Below are positions 20,842 through 31,167 of a DNA stretch of 37,877 nt, in pieces. Positions within the stretch are counted from its first letter, which is position 1, and each line of letters starts with the position of its first letter. Location of the stretch: NCBI GenBank assembly GCA_016758965.1, contig JAEPRB010000316.1:1679-39555 (forward strand), given 5' to 3'. Source of the stretch: Circinella minor. Its lineage: Eukaryota; Mucoromycota; Mucoromycetes; Mucorales; Lichtheimiaceae. Position numbers and translations under genes: made by a program. The notes below the pieces were generated by a model. That model did no database searches, had not been told where the DNA came from, and saw nothing but the letters and a program-made list of their open reading frames with translations.

Positions 20842-20960
20842 TAGGGTTCTTAGTAGACCGATCTGGATTGGATTTTTGGAAATCTGGATTGTCCACGGAT
20901 TAGGGAACTACAATCCGAATCCATTTCGTAAAAATCTGGATTGTATCTGTAATCCGTAAT
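20842..20960 (+). repeat. hAT-type terminus with GGATT subterminal repeats
   Basis: Begins TAGGGTTCTTAGTA, the same terminus as the outward-reading end at 11407, followed by degenerate TCTGGATT/AATCCGAATCC repeats. It could be the left end of hAT-Y, whose coding half lies at 22795-23913, or a MITE fragment. No matching 8-bp duplication was found. Confidence 0.55.
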
Positions 20961-21234
20961 GCAAAAGAATCAATTAGATGAAAAATTAGGCTATATAGTA
21001 GATGCCGCAGTATTTTTTCATGAGAGAAGGTATTTTACAAGATTGTGTATAGTAGTCATTTGAGATCGTTTAAGAAAAGTAAAACATTGGTAACAGAGGT
21101 GCATTTTTTTTAGATGATTTTATTATTTTGGTTTGAAAAACATAATAGGAAATAAATAAGTTATAATAAAGAATTGTAGTAATAAGAAGTTATAGTGGGA
21201 AAATGAGTTCTAGTAGAAAAAAAGGGTTGAATTA

Positions 21235-22497
21235 TAGTTTACCAGACATATTTATAACTCCGAATTTCTGATATTAAGAATAAAAGTTCAGATTATAGTT
21301 TAATAGACATAGATACAATTAAGTTATTTTTTTATTATATACTATATTTATAATAATGTTATTCTTAAAATATTATCAAATTTATTAATATTTAATAACT
21401 TATATAAAAATCCCTTAAAAGCATTAAATTGTATAATACTTATATATGTATAGAAAGAACTTTTTATTAATAATTCTGTACTTCTTTTTATTCTATTATA
21501 CAATTTATATTTTGTAAAATCATTATAATCTTTTACTTTATACCCTGCAAATTCTAAAATTTTTTTCTCTTGTAATTCATTTATATTTTCTATATTATTA
21601 TAAGTTCATTATCTTTTTTCATACCTAAAAAAAATCTATTACTTAATGCTTTTTTTGTTTTATAAAATTTATCATTTTCATCAATAATATAAAATATATC
21701 TTCTAGCTTATAATTTTTACAATAATCATCAAATTATATTTTATAAGAACAACTTTTACAGAAATTATATATATTATACTTTTTATTATAATGAAGTCTA
21801 TCAGTTTTATCATTTATATCACATATATGATTATATTTTTCACAAACTTTGGGCATATGTTTTGTACAATAAGAAATGTCATTTCCAACTTTTGTTTTAC
21901 ATGACAATTCTTTACATATAGTTAGATTATTATTATAATAAATATCAAATTCTTTTTCTAAATTTTTTAATTTTTCATCAATATTTTTTATATTTCTTTT
22001 TAATATTTTATTTTCCAATTTTTTATAATTTATTAGCAAATAATCTTGCTTATCTAATTTTATATTTATTTTATTTTCATCAATAAAAACTTTATTATAA
22101 TAATTTAATGCAAAATATAATTCTTTTATTGATGTTATGTTATATTCTTGATATGTTTCTAACACAATTTCATTCCATTCTTTTACTTGATAATATTCTT
22201 TTTTATAATCTATTTTTTCTTTTTTATTTTCATCAATTTCATTATCTATTTCTAATTGTTTATTTTCATCAAATTCATTATCTTCTGTTTCTATATTTCT
22301 ATCTTTTTTACTTATTATTTTATTCTTTTTTCGTATGATAGGTGATGTTTTTATATATTTTCTTTTTGTCATTTCTATTTCTTTAATTCAATCAAATTCA
22401 ATTTTAAAAATAAGAAGTATGTAAATAAAAATTAATTTTCATCAAAAATTTTCTGCATTTTAGATATACAGTATGTCTGACAAAGTATAATTTAACC
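21235..22497 (-). mobile_element. Small TIR element with 8-bp TSD and one Cys/His ORF
   Basis: The ends 21235-21261 and 22471-22497 are imperfect inverted repeats (22 of 27 positions), starting GGTT(G/A)AATTATA and including AGACATA. Both sides carry AAAAAAAG (21227-21234 and 22498-22505), an 8-bp duplication, though of low complexity. A degenerate array of GTTATAGTGGGAAA-like units stands on both sides and becomes continuous if the element is removed. A subterminal copy of the end motif lies at 21288-21312. The element is about 1.26 kb and its only long ORF is not a recognisable transposase, so it is probably non-autonomous or of an unrecognised class. Confidence 0.65.
21340..22372 (-). pseudogene. 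Lys/Asn-rich Cys/His protein of the small TIR element
   Basis: Open from the ATG at 22372 to a TAA near 21734 (212 aa), then continuing in frame (DDYCKNYKLEDIFYIIDEND) and, after a frame change near 21605, to about 21350 (LQEKKILEFAGYKVKDYNDF). The N-terminus is basic with an acidic linker. Residues about 150-210 hold a Cys/His cluster: CKELSCKTKVGNDISYCTKH, PKVCEKYNHICD, and CKSCSYK at the end of the first part. Codon use is extremely AT-rich. It resembles, at motif level only, the Cys/His protein at 30178-30678. Probably zinc-binding; function unknown. The first 212 aa might be the real product. Confidence 0.5.
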
Positions 22498-22794
22498 AAA
22501 AAAAGTTATAATAGGAAAAAAGACGTTATAGTGGTAGTTGAAAAAAATTATAGTGGGAAAGTTGTAGTAGGAAAAAAAAAGTTATGGTGGTGCAGAAAAA
22601 AAAAAGTACAAGTAAGTTTTGATATTTTGTGTATGGTAGAAATATAACATGACGTGAATTTTTTTTTGTGGGGGCGAGTAGTAAATTTCTGGTATGCTGA
22701 AAAAAAAAGATGTATTTTTTTGATTTTTTTCAACACTATGATAACCTCATTGTTCTACTACCATCTGAAATCTTTTCATTCTCGCCAAAGAATC

Positions 22795-23968
22795 AAGACC
22801 ACAAATCCACCAGCACCCTTATACTCAGCTTTTCACTGCCAAGACGGTTATGTTTAGGTGATAAAAAATGTTTGGCTCTTGAAAGAACCTGTTCTGAACT
22901 TGCTAATGAAGCAGCAATTGTCAAGTATGTTCATGCCATAGCTCTCAATTGCGGCCAATCGCTTACTCCACCACGCCAATAATCGAGGACAATCGTGTTA
23001 CTGTGACTACTAGTTGGATCATCCAAGGTATATGTGTTAATATACTGTGCCAATTGGTCGGCTCTACCTGGTCTTCTTTGAATAAACGCATCAAAATCAT
23101 AGGCTTGATGGACTGGAACCAATGCTAGTTTATACTTATCCCATGTCATGTTAACAAGTTCAATTGTTTCACTATGATATTCTTCTCAATTTTCAGCTTC
23201 CCTCCATTTATACTTTAATCGTGGATCCATGGCAGTTGCAACAGCATAGACATGACTAGTAGCCTTGCAATAGTAGCCTTGTAGCTTGACCCATCCAACT
23301 TCAGCAGCTGCTGATAACTCTGGCCAATTCTATTAATTCAGACACACACATATACACAATATGAAAATAAGTATAATGATTATATGAGATATGTGCTGTA
23401 TAAATAATATTAAGTTAACTCTTTTTTCACTTACTTTTTTTTTACTTACATTGTTCTATGCCTCTATGTGGGCTTCTAGTACATTGAGGAGATGATTGTA
23501 TGCTGTTATCACTAGGTTCATTGTTGAATATGATTTACCAGATACCAATAGGGTTAGTCTGGCGAACTCAAACAACAACTCACTAATTTTCTAGAGACAT
23601 TGCCATCCGTCGTTAGTTAATTTGTACTTTTGCAGCTCAGGAATTCCATGGAGAATCCTATTGTATGCTTGCTTCACCACCAACGTGTATACAATTATAT
23701 AATATGTCGAATTCCATCTTGTTGGGGTGTCTAATATCAGCTCACGAGGTTCTATGATTCTTATAGGTTGATTTTATTCTCCTTCAGTATACTCATTATC
23801 AATCATTTGGTCCACATGATTTTTTTCCTTAAAAGAGTCATGATATTTTTTCAATCATTATGGAAATGCTCAGATAGTGACAATCCCCTTTTGTAATTTT
23901 TGTAGGATTTTACCTGGTATACAAAAAAAAAAGGTCAGTTGGTGCTTGATTTGATTTTATGTTATTAT
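22795..23968 (-). pseudogene. hAT transposase, 3' half (hAT-Y)
   Basis: Begins inside an intron (23968-23914, with a CTGAC branch-like site, T-tract and CAG acceptor). The exon at 23913 starts KILQKLQKGIV. Further in-frame landmarks: LILDTPTRWNSTYYIIVYTL, LLVSGKSYSTMNLVITAYNH, HVYAVATAMDPRLKYKW, and the C-terminal dimerisation region (VLDYWRGGVSDWPQLRAMA; SLASSEQVLSRAKHFLSPKH). Stops include TGA right after RAMA. Positions 23933-23968 match 25-60 of the window at 35 of 36 bases, so it is the same family as hAT-W. Sequence upstream of 23968 has been replaced by repeat A. Confidence 0.85.
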
Positions 23969-23974
23969 GAGGAA

Positions 23975-24569
23975 CAATCTTTAATTATAGATAAATCTTT
24001 TATATAATATATATTATTAGAGTTATAAATTAAAAATAACATGAAAAAAGATTTATCTTTTGATTGTTATAATTTTAATTATATTACTTTCAAAGAAAAA
24101 TAAAAAAATTTTAATTTTTTTTAATGTTTTATCATTTGATGAAAAAATAATAAAATTATTTAAAATATTTATATTTTAGAAGAATTTATTAATTTTTGAT
24201 TATTAACTTTTTAAAGATTAGTGTTTAAAAAAGATGAAACATATAAAAGTTATATCTTTATATTGAAAAATCTTTTAATGATTAAACCTTTTAAAGATAA
24301 ACAGATATAATTTTATAGATTAGGAATTCCCCAGAATGGTAATGAGGTTTCGAAGAAACGGTAGTTTCTGTCTCTATTAACCTCTAAAGTTATAAGTTTT
24401 CAACTTGCAACGCGACTCTTTTATGGTTCTTTTCTCTAGAGAAAAGGTTCTTGAATTGCGATAAAAAACATTTATGTTTTTGTCTTCGAACAATTCAACT
24501 GTATATCCTTTTATGTATAATTCTTTTAAATATAATTCTTTAAATGATCTATAAATAAGGATTGTTCTT
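23975..24569 (+). repeat. Structured repeat A, copy 3
   Basis: About 595 bp. Shares with copy 1 the start (AATCTTTAATTATAGATAAA), an internal AATGGTAATGAG word and the hairpin block: GAGGTT/AACCTC enclosing GAAAC/GTTTC, CTTTTCTC/GAGAAAAG, and TTGAATTG/CAATTCAA around AAAAACAT/ATGTTTTT. It abuts the truncated hAT-Y intron on the left and the hAT-Z terminus on the right. Confidence 0.8.
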
Positions 24570-25042
24570 CTATATCTCTTATATTCCTTATAGGGATTCT
24601 CATAAGAACTGAAGAACCGGAACCGAGCCGGAACTGAACCAAGAACGTCGAGACGGTTCTATAGAAGGAACCGATCAGAACCGACTTGGTTCTAGATAGA
24701 GAGAACTGAGAACCGATATTATAAAGTAGTAAATGTGTGAGGCCCTGGCATTATGGTTGAAAAAACATTAATTCCGAAAATTAAATATAATTATAAATAG
24801 AGTGGGACTTTTTTTATATAAAGTGTAAATGGTCAAATAAGAGAAGCATACAAATTTTATTAAATATGTACTAGGAAAAAAAGAAGAATAGCAATAATGG
24901 TAAAAATAATAGTAAAGAAAAAGAAGTAATAATGGAAAGAATACTAATGGAAAGAATAAAAATAAAAAGAATAATAATAATAATAAAAAAAGGGAAAGAG
25001 GAATAAAAAAAATAGTAGAATAAAAAAGAGGTACAAGAAGTG

Positions 25043-27374
25043 TTACTCGTCAGAATTAAAAGAAGTCCAAGAATCTAAAAGCATTAGTCTTTGTATGGTC
25101 TCTGGTGACAAGCGGCTGCGTGTATATGGTAAAAGGAGACGGGTTTGTGAAAAGCAACGCTCAGAAGGTGTGGAGGTTACTGGTACTGCGGAATATTGTG
25201 CAGCCATACACGCCAAATTAGGCCACTGTGACTGAGCCTCCCAGTATAAAAATTCTGGTGCCTTTTGACCTTTTTTTCGCAGTATTGGCACACGCAATCG
25301 TCCTTGAAGATAATCGTCAAGTTCGTCATGTTCATCGCTTGTATTATACAGACTGTATAATCGTCGTAATTCTTCGTTTGCTTCAGATTCTATTGTCACT
25401 GACTTAGGGAAATCTCCCCACGCATCCCTAACCATCCTTTGGCTCATGTTTTGGTATTCCTGTTCCCAACCACTGGTACGCCACCTAGTAAACTTCATAT
25501 GGGGATCAAGAGTCGTTGCAACTGTATATATATGTGTATTATCAACCTTACATACAATAGTATCTTTACAGCTTTTGTAATCTACGTCTTGCTGCTCTCT
25601 TAAGTTCGGCTGGATAATTACTACTTTCTACATCTTCCAAAGAATCCATAATCAAATTATAGTGAATGATGGCGGTATTGATCGTCGCATGGCTTTGACT
25701 TGCCAATAACTCAATGCTTGTCTCCCAGAACTTGAGAAGCATGGATTTGACCTGGGAATGCACGTCCATTCAAGATCACTCAGCTGGAACTCTTGCAATT
25801 CGGAAATTGTAGAACATACACTATTGTATGGGACTTGTAATAAGGATGCTCGTGTCAACATTTGGTAAGTGGAGTTCCATCGTGTTGGTACATCGAGTGA
25901 CAGCTTAAGTTTTGTTACACAATGTATTTCCTGTGCGCGCATAAATCTTTCTGTTCGTTGCAGTGAATCTATATATAGTGTGATATTGTATATTTAATGA
26001 GTATTTTCTGATAATAACAATTTCTTTACAAAAAAAATCCATAGTGTCTATCGTACCATATTTTTGCTATTCCTTTTCGAAGCTTAACGAGTGAGCTCAT
26101 CACTTGTTGTTCGCCATTGTCACCAAAACGATCGTGCTCGTTTGCTCTTTCTGAATCGTTGTTATTTTCTTACTCAACATATGATTCATTCATACCCCAC
26201 TTCAAAATATCTTGAACGGCTAAATTTAACACATGTCCAAGACACAGTATATGATGGTTTTTGTATGAAACAGCCTATAAATATGTATGTATATTTATAT
26301 TAGTGCTATGATGATATATTTTAATATATTGTATAATATTTAACCTACCATCCTTTTTTCTTCAGCATATTTTTCTATTTCCAGGGCCATTCTTTTCATG
26401 TTGGATGCATTGTCAGTCGTAATTGTGAATAACTTGGGGCCAAGGTTGAAATCGTTGATAATTTCTAAGAATGATGCTGCCAAATTCTCTGCCAAATGGG
26501 GACCATTTAATGGCTGGAAGCCGAGAATTACTTCGTGCATTGTCCAAGTATAAGTGGATATCTAATGACCTGTGATAGAAAGGAAAGCATCATTATATGG
26601 ACCAGTCCAACCATCAAGTGTACAAGAAATTACAGGAAGGGTATCTAGTAAGTTATGCAGTCTTTTTTTGTAAAAGTCATACTCTTCTTTGGTCTGAAGG
26701 TAAAATAAAATATAATGTGTTAGTTTTCTATACCTGTGTTAAATATAATGAAAAAACAAAAAAAAAATAAGGGGGAGGGAGAACTAATATTTTACCTTTC
26801 TTGTAATGGTGTCTGTACTTGGAAGTTTTACCATTTCCATCGCTGTTGCTGATTGCGCAATGTTCAAGAGCTCTTGTAAATCGTCATTCTCAGCCATTGT
26901 AAAAGGAAGTTTGGTTTTGACAATAAATTTAATAAATGCCTTTATAAGATCATTGGCTGTAAAAACACAGGGACGTTTTGCTTGGACAAACAAATCTATT
27001 GGACCTCCAGGACGCTTAGCACCTGTATGTGGACCATTATCTGCTGTAATTTGATGCTTGTTCTGCAAATGCTTGACTAAACCAGAGGTATAAGAATCCT
27101 TCGAAGCAAAAGAGCTGTTACAATTACCCACGAAGCATTTGATTTGAGGGGCGTCTTTATCATCAGTAAAACGTTGGCCATATCCATATTTAAATATAAA
27201 GCTAGTTTCCTTGATGGATGAATCGTGTTGGGATTTAGATATGGAATTCGAAACGGACTCAGTGTCATTATCATCAACAGTACTTGATTTATCACGATCG
27301 ATAGACATTGCAGAAGCTTGATGGGAGAAACTTGGGGTTAGAGATGAAACACTGGGAGATCTTGAATATGGCAT
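25043..27374 (-). pseudogene. hAT-Z transposase gene
   Basis: Exon 1 (27374-26796) has a Ser-rich N-terminus, a BED-like finger (IKCFVGNCNSSFASKDSY, then LVKHLQNKH) and LPFTMAENDDLQELLNIAQ. A 102-nt intron leads to exon 2 (26693-26349): CTLDGWTGPYNDAFLSITGH, TAG at 26562-26564 where hAT proteins have Trp, then FTITTDNASNMKRMALEIE. Exon 3 from 26274: HILCLGHVLNLAVQDILKWG, then TAA. Next SLDVPTRWNSTYQMLTRASL (from about 25950), a frame change near 25770, another near 25600, and the C-terminal dimerisation region (EFLYWEAQSQWPNLACMAAQ; TSTPSERCFSQTRLLLPYTR) ending at 25043. All domains of a full transposase are present, but stops and frameshifts disable it. It is related to hAT-W/Y but is a different family. 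Confidence 0.88.
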
Positions 27375-27419
27375 TGGGTTGAACTAATGGAAATAAATAT
27401 AACAAAAGGATAAAAAGGA

Positions 27420-28589
27420 CAAGATGATTACAAACATGTTTTGTGTTTTATAGCTCAATACTTTTATATAATCGATGCTTATTTTGCCTCATCATGAAGA
27501 GCACCAAGAGGATTTCTGGATGAAGAACCGGTTTGGAATGGCATCGTTGAAAATTAAATTGAAGGTAGTTGTAAGTAGAAAAAAAATTAACTATTGTTGA
27601 AATATATTCCAGGAGGGAGATAACACTGTAGTCAAAAAAAAATAAAGGATAATGTAAAAATGAGTTTTTTATTTAATAATTATGATGGGTATTTATATGT
27701 TTTCTAAAACTACTGCCAAATATAATATGTAATGGTAATTATGGTGATAATAATAATGATAATCAATGCGTAGCATAAATTATGACAATGATGACTATGA
27801 TGTAATTGCCAAGCAATAACTATTACAAAGCGCAAGAAGTATTGAAAAAGAAAGGACGATAATTATAAATAATCGGAAGGAGTGTCTAAAAAGGAAACGA
27901 TGATGAAATTATTTAAAAATTAATTATAAGAATCTCCAAAAAGGAAATCAAGTTTAACTACGACACTATACTTTCCAAAGAAAAAATAAACTATTTTGAT
28001 AATGCTAACTACTAGGGCATATTGCCTAAAATAATTATTGGCCGAAAGCTCTCGTCATCAATGGGAAGCTGATCATACCATCATCTTTCTAGCATAATAA
28101 GCACAAAGAATATTTCACTGAAATAGTTTTTTTTTTGCCAAGCTGGAAAGGAAATTCCAAAATGGATAACCCAGCAAGCAGCAACTATTTTTTTTTCTTT
28201 CTTTACTTTTACAGATGTAACAACAGTACTTTTCTTTCTTCCATTTAACACGGCTGTCATTTACTGATTCCTTTTTGCTGATTACTTTATAAATGTAACA
28301 ACAGTAATTTTTTAACTCCCATTCAATATAACAACTTTAAATAAAATAGTCAATAGTTGCTGTTACTATTCTCGCTTCAATGGGACCACACACAACACCT
28401 TAACTGATCATCACCTCCATTCACCATTTAGAAAAAGTATTTCGCCTTTTTGATAATAAACGAAATTTAGTTAAAAAATGACTTTTGCTCTTTTTTATTG
28501 TATTTGTTGGCTGCATATTATGATTTATCGTGCTTATATATTAAGATTTCTGTTTTTTTTTTTCAAAAAAAAAGACCATTAATTACTGT
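27420..28589. other. 5' region of hAT-Z without a gene
   Basis: AT-rich sequence between the hAT-Z start codon and its right subterminal repeats. It holds no recognised ORF. A purine-rich tract of similar length class stands on the other side (24830-25035), between gene end and left terminus. Confidence 0.4.
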
Positions 28590-28705
28590 CGGTTCCTCGG
28601 TTCTTCTTGGTTCCTCACGGTTAGGTTCGGTTCGGTTCTTACTAAAGGTCGGTTCGATTTGGTTCTCTTAAGGAACTGAACCGAATCGAACTGTGAGGAT
28701 TCCTA

Positions 28706-29180
28706 ATTTTTACTTTTAGGTGTATAATCCTTAAACGTCGGGCAATCACATCCAAAGTGACCTTTCTCATAGCAACGGAAACAACGATTTTCTTCATACA
28801 CCTTTTTAGACAAAAGGCCACTTGCTTGGGCACTTTGTTTGTGCTGGAAGTGTTCCATATTGTCAACTTTCATAGGTGTAGCACCACCCGAAGAGGAACT
28901 AGCTGCTTGAGAATTTGGTCCTACTGCAGAAAACATCGCACCACTAAGGGTATATGGAGCAGAAAGCAAATGACATGAGATAAGTGGAAGGGACTTTCTT
29001 CGCCATATGATTCATCAAAACGCTCTGCTAAATAAATAGCTTCGTCGAGTGTTTTTGGTAACTCATGAGGTCATGATGCAAGTGAGCAGCTACTCCAGGT
29101 TTTGCACCTTCGATGTAATGGTTAAGTGTTTCAGTCTCATGAATAAAACTGGCACTGTCCATTAAACTAAGGAACGCCTG
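28706..29180 (-). pseudogene. Ty3 gag, C-terminal part with CCHC knuckle
   Basis: Segment of a minus-strand Ty3/gypsy gag interrupted elsewhere. It reads AFLSLMDSASFIHETETLNH, YIEGAKPGVAAHLHH, a frame change, then EAIYLAERFDESYGE, and ends in a zinc knuckle CFRCYEKGHFGCDC (C-x2-C-x4-H-x4-C) followed by CPTFKDYTPK. The frame then runs into the hAT-Z terminus. Order and content match retrotransposon Gag: capsid end, then nucleocapsid. Confidence 0.78.
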
Positions 29181-29635
29181 AGTAAGATATATTGAAATAT
29201 ATAAAGTTAAAGTAAGTGATTAATAGAATAAAGTTAGAATAGAAAGAAATGGATAACAAGAATAAATATTGTGAGAATCTTATACGGCTTTTATTATGAA
29301 TTGATTATAAAAGATATAATAAAAAGAATGAATGATAATTATTATTTCTAATTAAATGTAAGTCTTTATATATGTTTCTATTTTATATTTCCTATCCATT
29401 GTGGATAGATATTATTGTATGTTATTATATGAATAAATATACATCTTTATGTTTGATGATCTTCTTTATGATGTGTATAATTTATGAGTATTATTATATA
29501 TATAATTTGTTATGATTATTATTTATACAGTAATGATTATTTGTAAAGCAACTGATGTGTGTTTATTATAAGCTTTGCTTGTCAGTCTATATTAAAATTA
29601 TATTAGAATTATTATGATTAAGTAGTTATGTGGTA
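29181..29635. mobile_element. AT-rich insert splitting the Ty3 gag (possible solo LTR)
   Basis: About 450 bp of very AT-rich sequence separates two consecutive gag segments. On the minus strand it could start TGTATACCAC and end near TTACTCA, so a solo LTR is possible, but no target duplication is visible. An old intron-like insert cannot be excluded. Confidence 0.35.
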
Positions 29636-30030
29636 TACATATACCACACTGAGTGTATTGAGTCACAGTACTATGCTGTCTGTATTTGGCCCATGCTTGT
29701 CGTCGCAACTAGGTGCTATTGGTTGGTAACCAACGTCCTTGAAAATATTGTAAAAAGGTTCCTAAGAGTCTGGCATCATCTTGCATATCGTTTCTATATG
29801 GAACCAATGTATAGCATCATCCCTTAGATAAGCATGGTAACACCAACCTTTTTCTTATCAGGGAGGCCAATGAGTTTGAAGTAAGAATCAAAGGCAAAAA
29901 GCCATGCTTCTATATCTTCTGGTTTATCTTTTCCAGTAAAGAGCAACACTGGTTGCAGTACCATGAATCCTTGGAGAGCAGAAGGGGTGGCCTTTTTTTG
30001 ACATTGTAGTGAGTATATCTGTAGTAACAA
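29636..30030 (-). pseudogene. Ty3 gag, capsid part
   Basis: Reads QKKATPSALQGFMVLQPVLL, FTGKDKPEDIEAWLFAFDSY, LIGLPDKKKVGVTMLI, a stop, RDDAIHW, and in a shifted frame FLQYFQGRWLPTNSTQLRRQ with AWAKYRQHSTVTQYTQCG. This is the Retrotrans_gag pattern: F-G-x(n)-E-x-W-L at the start and R-Q-x-S-V-x-x-Y at the end. It continues at 29180 after an insert and is preceded by the DDE block. Confidence 0.75.
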
Positions 30031-30177
30031 AATTATTGTTACCTATGATTTTTTTTAAATTTTATTCTTTCATTATCATTTCGGAGATTCAAATCATGCA
30101 TATAATTAATTTTTATATGATATAAAAATTAAATTTTATTTTCTTAAAAAAAAGAACATCAAAAGTATTAATCAAAT

Positions 30178-30678
30178 ATGGTTTTATTAAATAAAGATTT
30201 TCTTATATGCAAAAAGACAATGCTTCATTCTATTAAAGATATTATGAATGAAGTTATGAAAAAATACTTTGAAGATGAAGTTTTATGTAATACAAATAAA
30301 ACTAAACAGAAACTTATAAAAAATATTATTGAAGAAAAAATGCTAGTTACAGAAGCAAGACACTTCTGGTATGTAAATAGTAGTCCAAATGTTTGTACTC
30401 ATGTTTATAAAAAAGGAAAAAAAGAAGGCCATATGTGCGATCGAAAAATAAGAACAAATATAGGTGATAATAAATCTGATTATCTTTGTTCTACACATAG
30501 TAAATTACATATTCCAAAAAAAAGAAATAAAAGCCCTATAGAAAAAATGAAAAAACCTAAACAAGAAATTATAGAAAAGATAGGTGGAGTGACATATAAA
30601 AATAGAAAAGACAAAAAAAAATTAAAAAAATTAAATGTAAAAATATTTATACATGTAATAGCGGATCGTTTAATCTAG
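30178..30678 (+). CDS. Lys-rich Cys/His accessory protein
   Basis: Intact 166-aa ORF. Residues about 82-116 form a likely zinc site: CTHVYKKGKKEGHMC, then YLCSTH (C-x2-H end). The surroundings are very Lys-rich, with a basic tail (KNRKDKKKLKK). It is convergent to the chromodomain/DDE gene and shares its AT-rich codon use. Similar C...G...C...Y-x-C-x2-H patterns are common in proteins of unrelated mobile elements and large DNA viruses; no function can be assigned. Possibly a DNA-binding helper of the transposon. Confidence 0.55.
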   Translation: MVLLNKDFLICKKTMLHSIKDIMNEVMKKYFEDEVLCNTNKTKQKLIKNIIEEKMLVTEARHFWYVNSSPNVCTHVYKKGKKEGHMCDRKIRTNIGDNKSDYLCSTHSKLHIPKKRNKSPIEKMKKPKQEIIEKIGGVTYKNRKDKKKLKKLNVKIFIHVIADRLI

Positions 30679-30806
30679 CAGATATTATAAAGTTGGTTCA
30701 ATAGTAATAGGTGCAGATGTTACACATTAATTGCTAAAAAAGAGAACAACTAAACTCTCTTTGAATATATTAAGTAGATTATCATGTCTTATATTATAAA
30801 CTAAAT

Positions 30807-31162
30807 TAGAGTATACCAATGTTATTGGTTTCAATATATGTTTTTAACATTGCTTTTTCATTAAAGTTATCAATAGTTAACTAAGTATTTTCACTTTCTG
30901 AATAATCTTTCCATTTAACTAAAAAGTGATATATATCATTTTCAACTTTATGGTCTACAATTACTTCAATTTCATATGATTTATATGATCTTTCTTTTCC
31001 TTTTCCTTTAACTTTCCTTTTCTTTGATAGTTCTTTACTTTTTTGATAACCATCACTCGAATTACTAGAGTTATCATTAATTTCATCACCAGAATATTCA
31101 TTATCTATCATTGGGGTGTCAGATATATTCATATTTAAGAAACTACTTTGTAATTCAAGCAT
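30807..31162 (-). pseudogene. Chromodomain protein or C-terminal chromodomain of the DDE transposase
   Basis: From MLELQSSFLNMN through an acidic/Ser linker and a basic stretch (KKRKVKGKGKERS) into a chromodomain: YEIEVIVDHKVENDIYHFLV, KWKDYSESENT. A TAG (30881-30883) follows at the position of the conserved Trp of chromodomains; the same frame continues LTIDNFNEKAMLKTYIETNN to a TAA at about 30808. Upstream the frame is open past the ATG (KSKLSK), and a single frame change would join it to the DDE gene, whose stop lies a few bases away. A DDE-chromodomain fusion is therefore plausible. Chromodomains usually read methylated histone H3 tails, which would direct integration to heterochromatin. 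Confidence 0.7.
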
Positions 31163-31167
31163 TTTAC

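Larger units (their letters stand above)
24591..28705 (-). mobile_element. hAT element hAT-Z with both termini
   Basis: Left end TAGGGATTCTCA (24591); right end, read inward, TAGGAATCCTCA (28705). Both are followed by dense GAACC/GGTTC repeats (24606-24715 and 28590-28690), the usual hAT arrangement of short TIRs plus subterminal binding motifs. It encloses one hAT gene. The flanks 24583-24590 (ATTCCTTA) and 28706-28713 (ATTTTTAC) do not form a clean duplication, so one flank may be rearranged. On the right it abuts a Ty3 gag reading frame just after its zinc knuckle. Confidence 0.82.

Noticed and set aside
24583..28713. 8-bp target duplication of hAT-Z
   Set aside because: The flanks ATTCCTTA and ATTTTTAC match at only four of eight positions, so no duplication is claimed.
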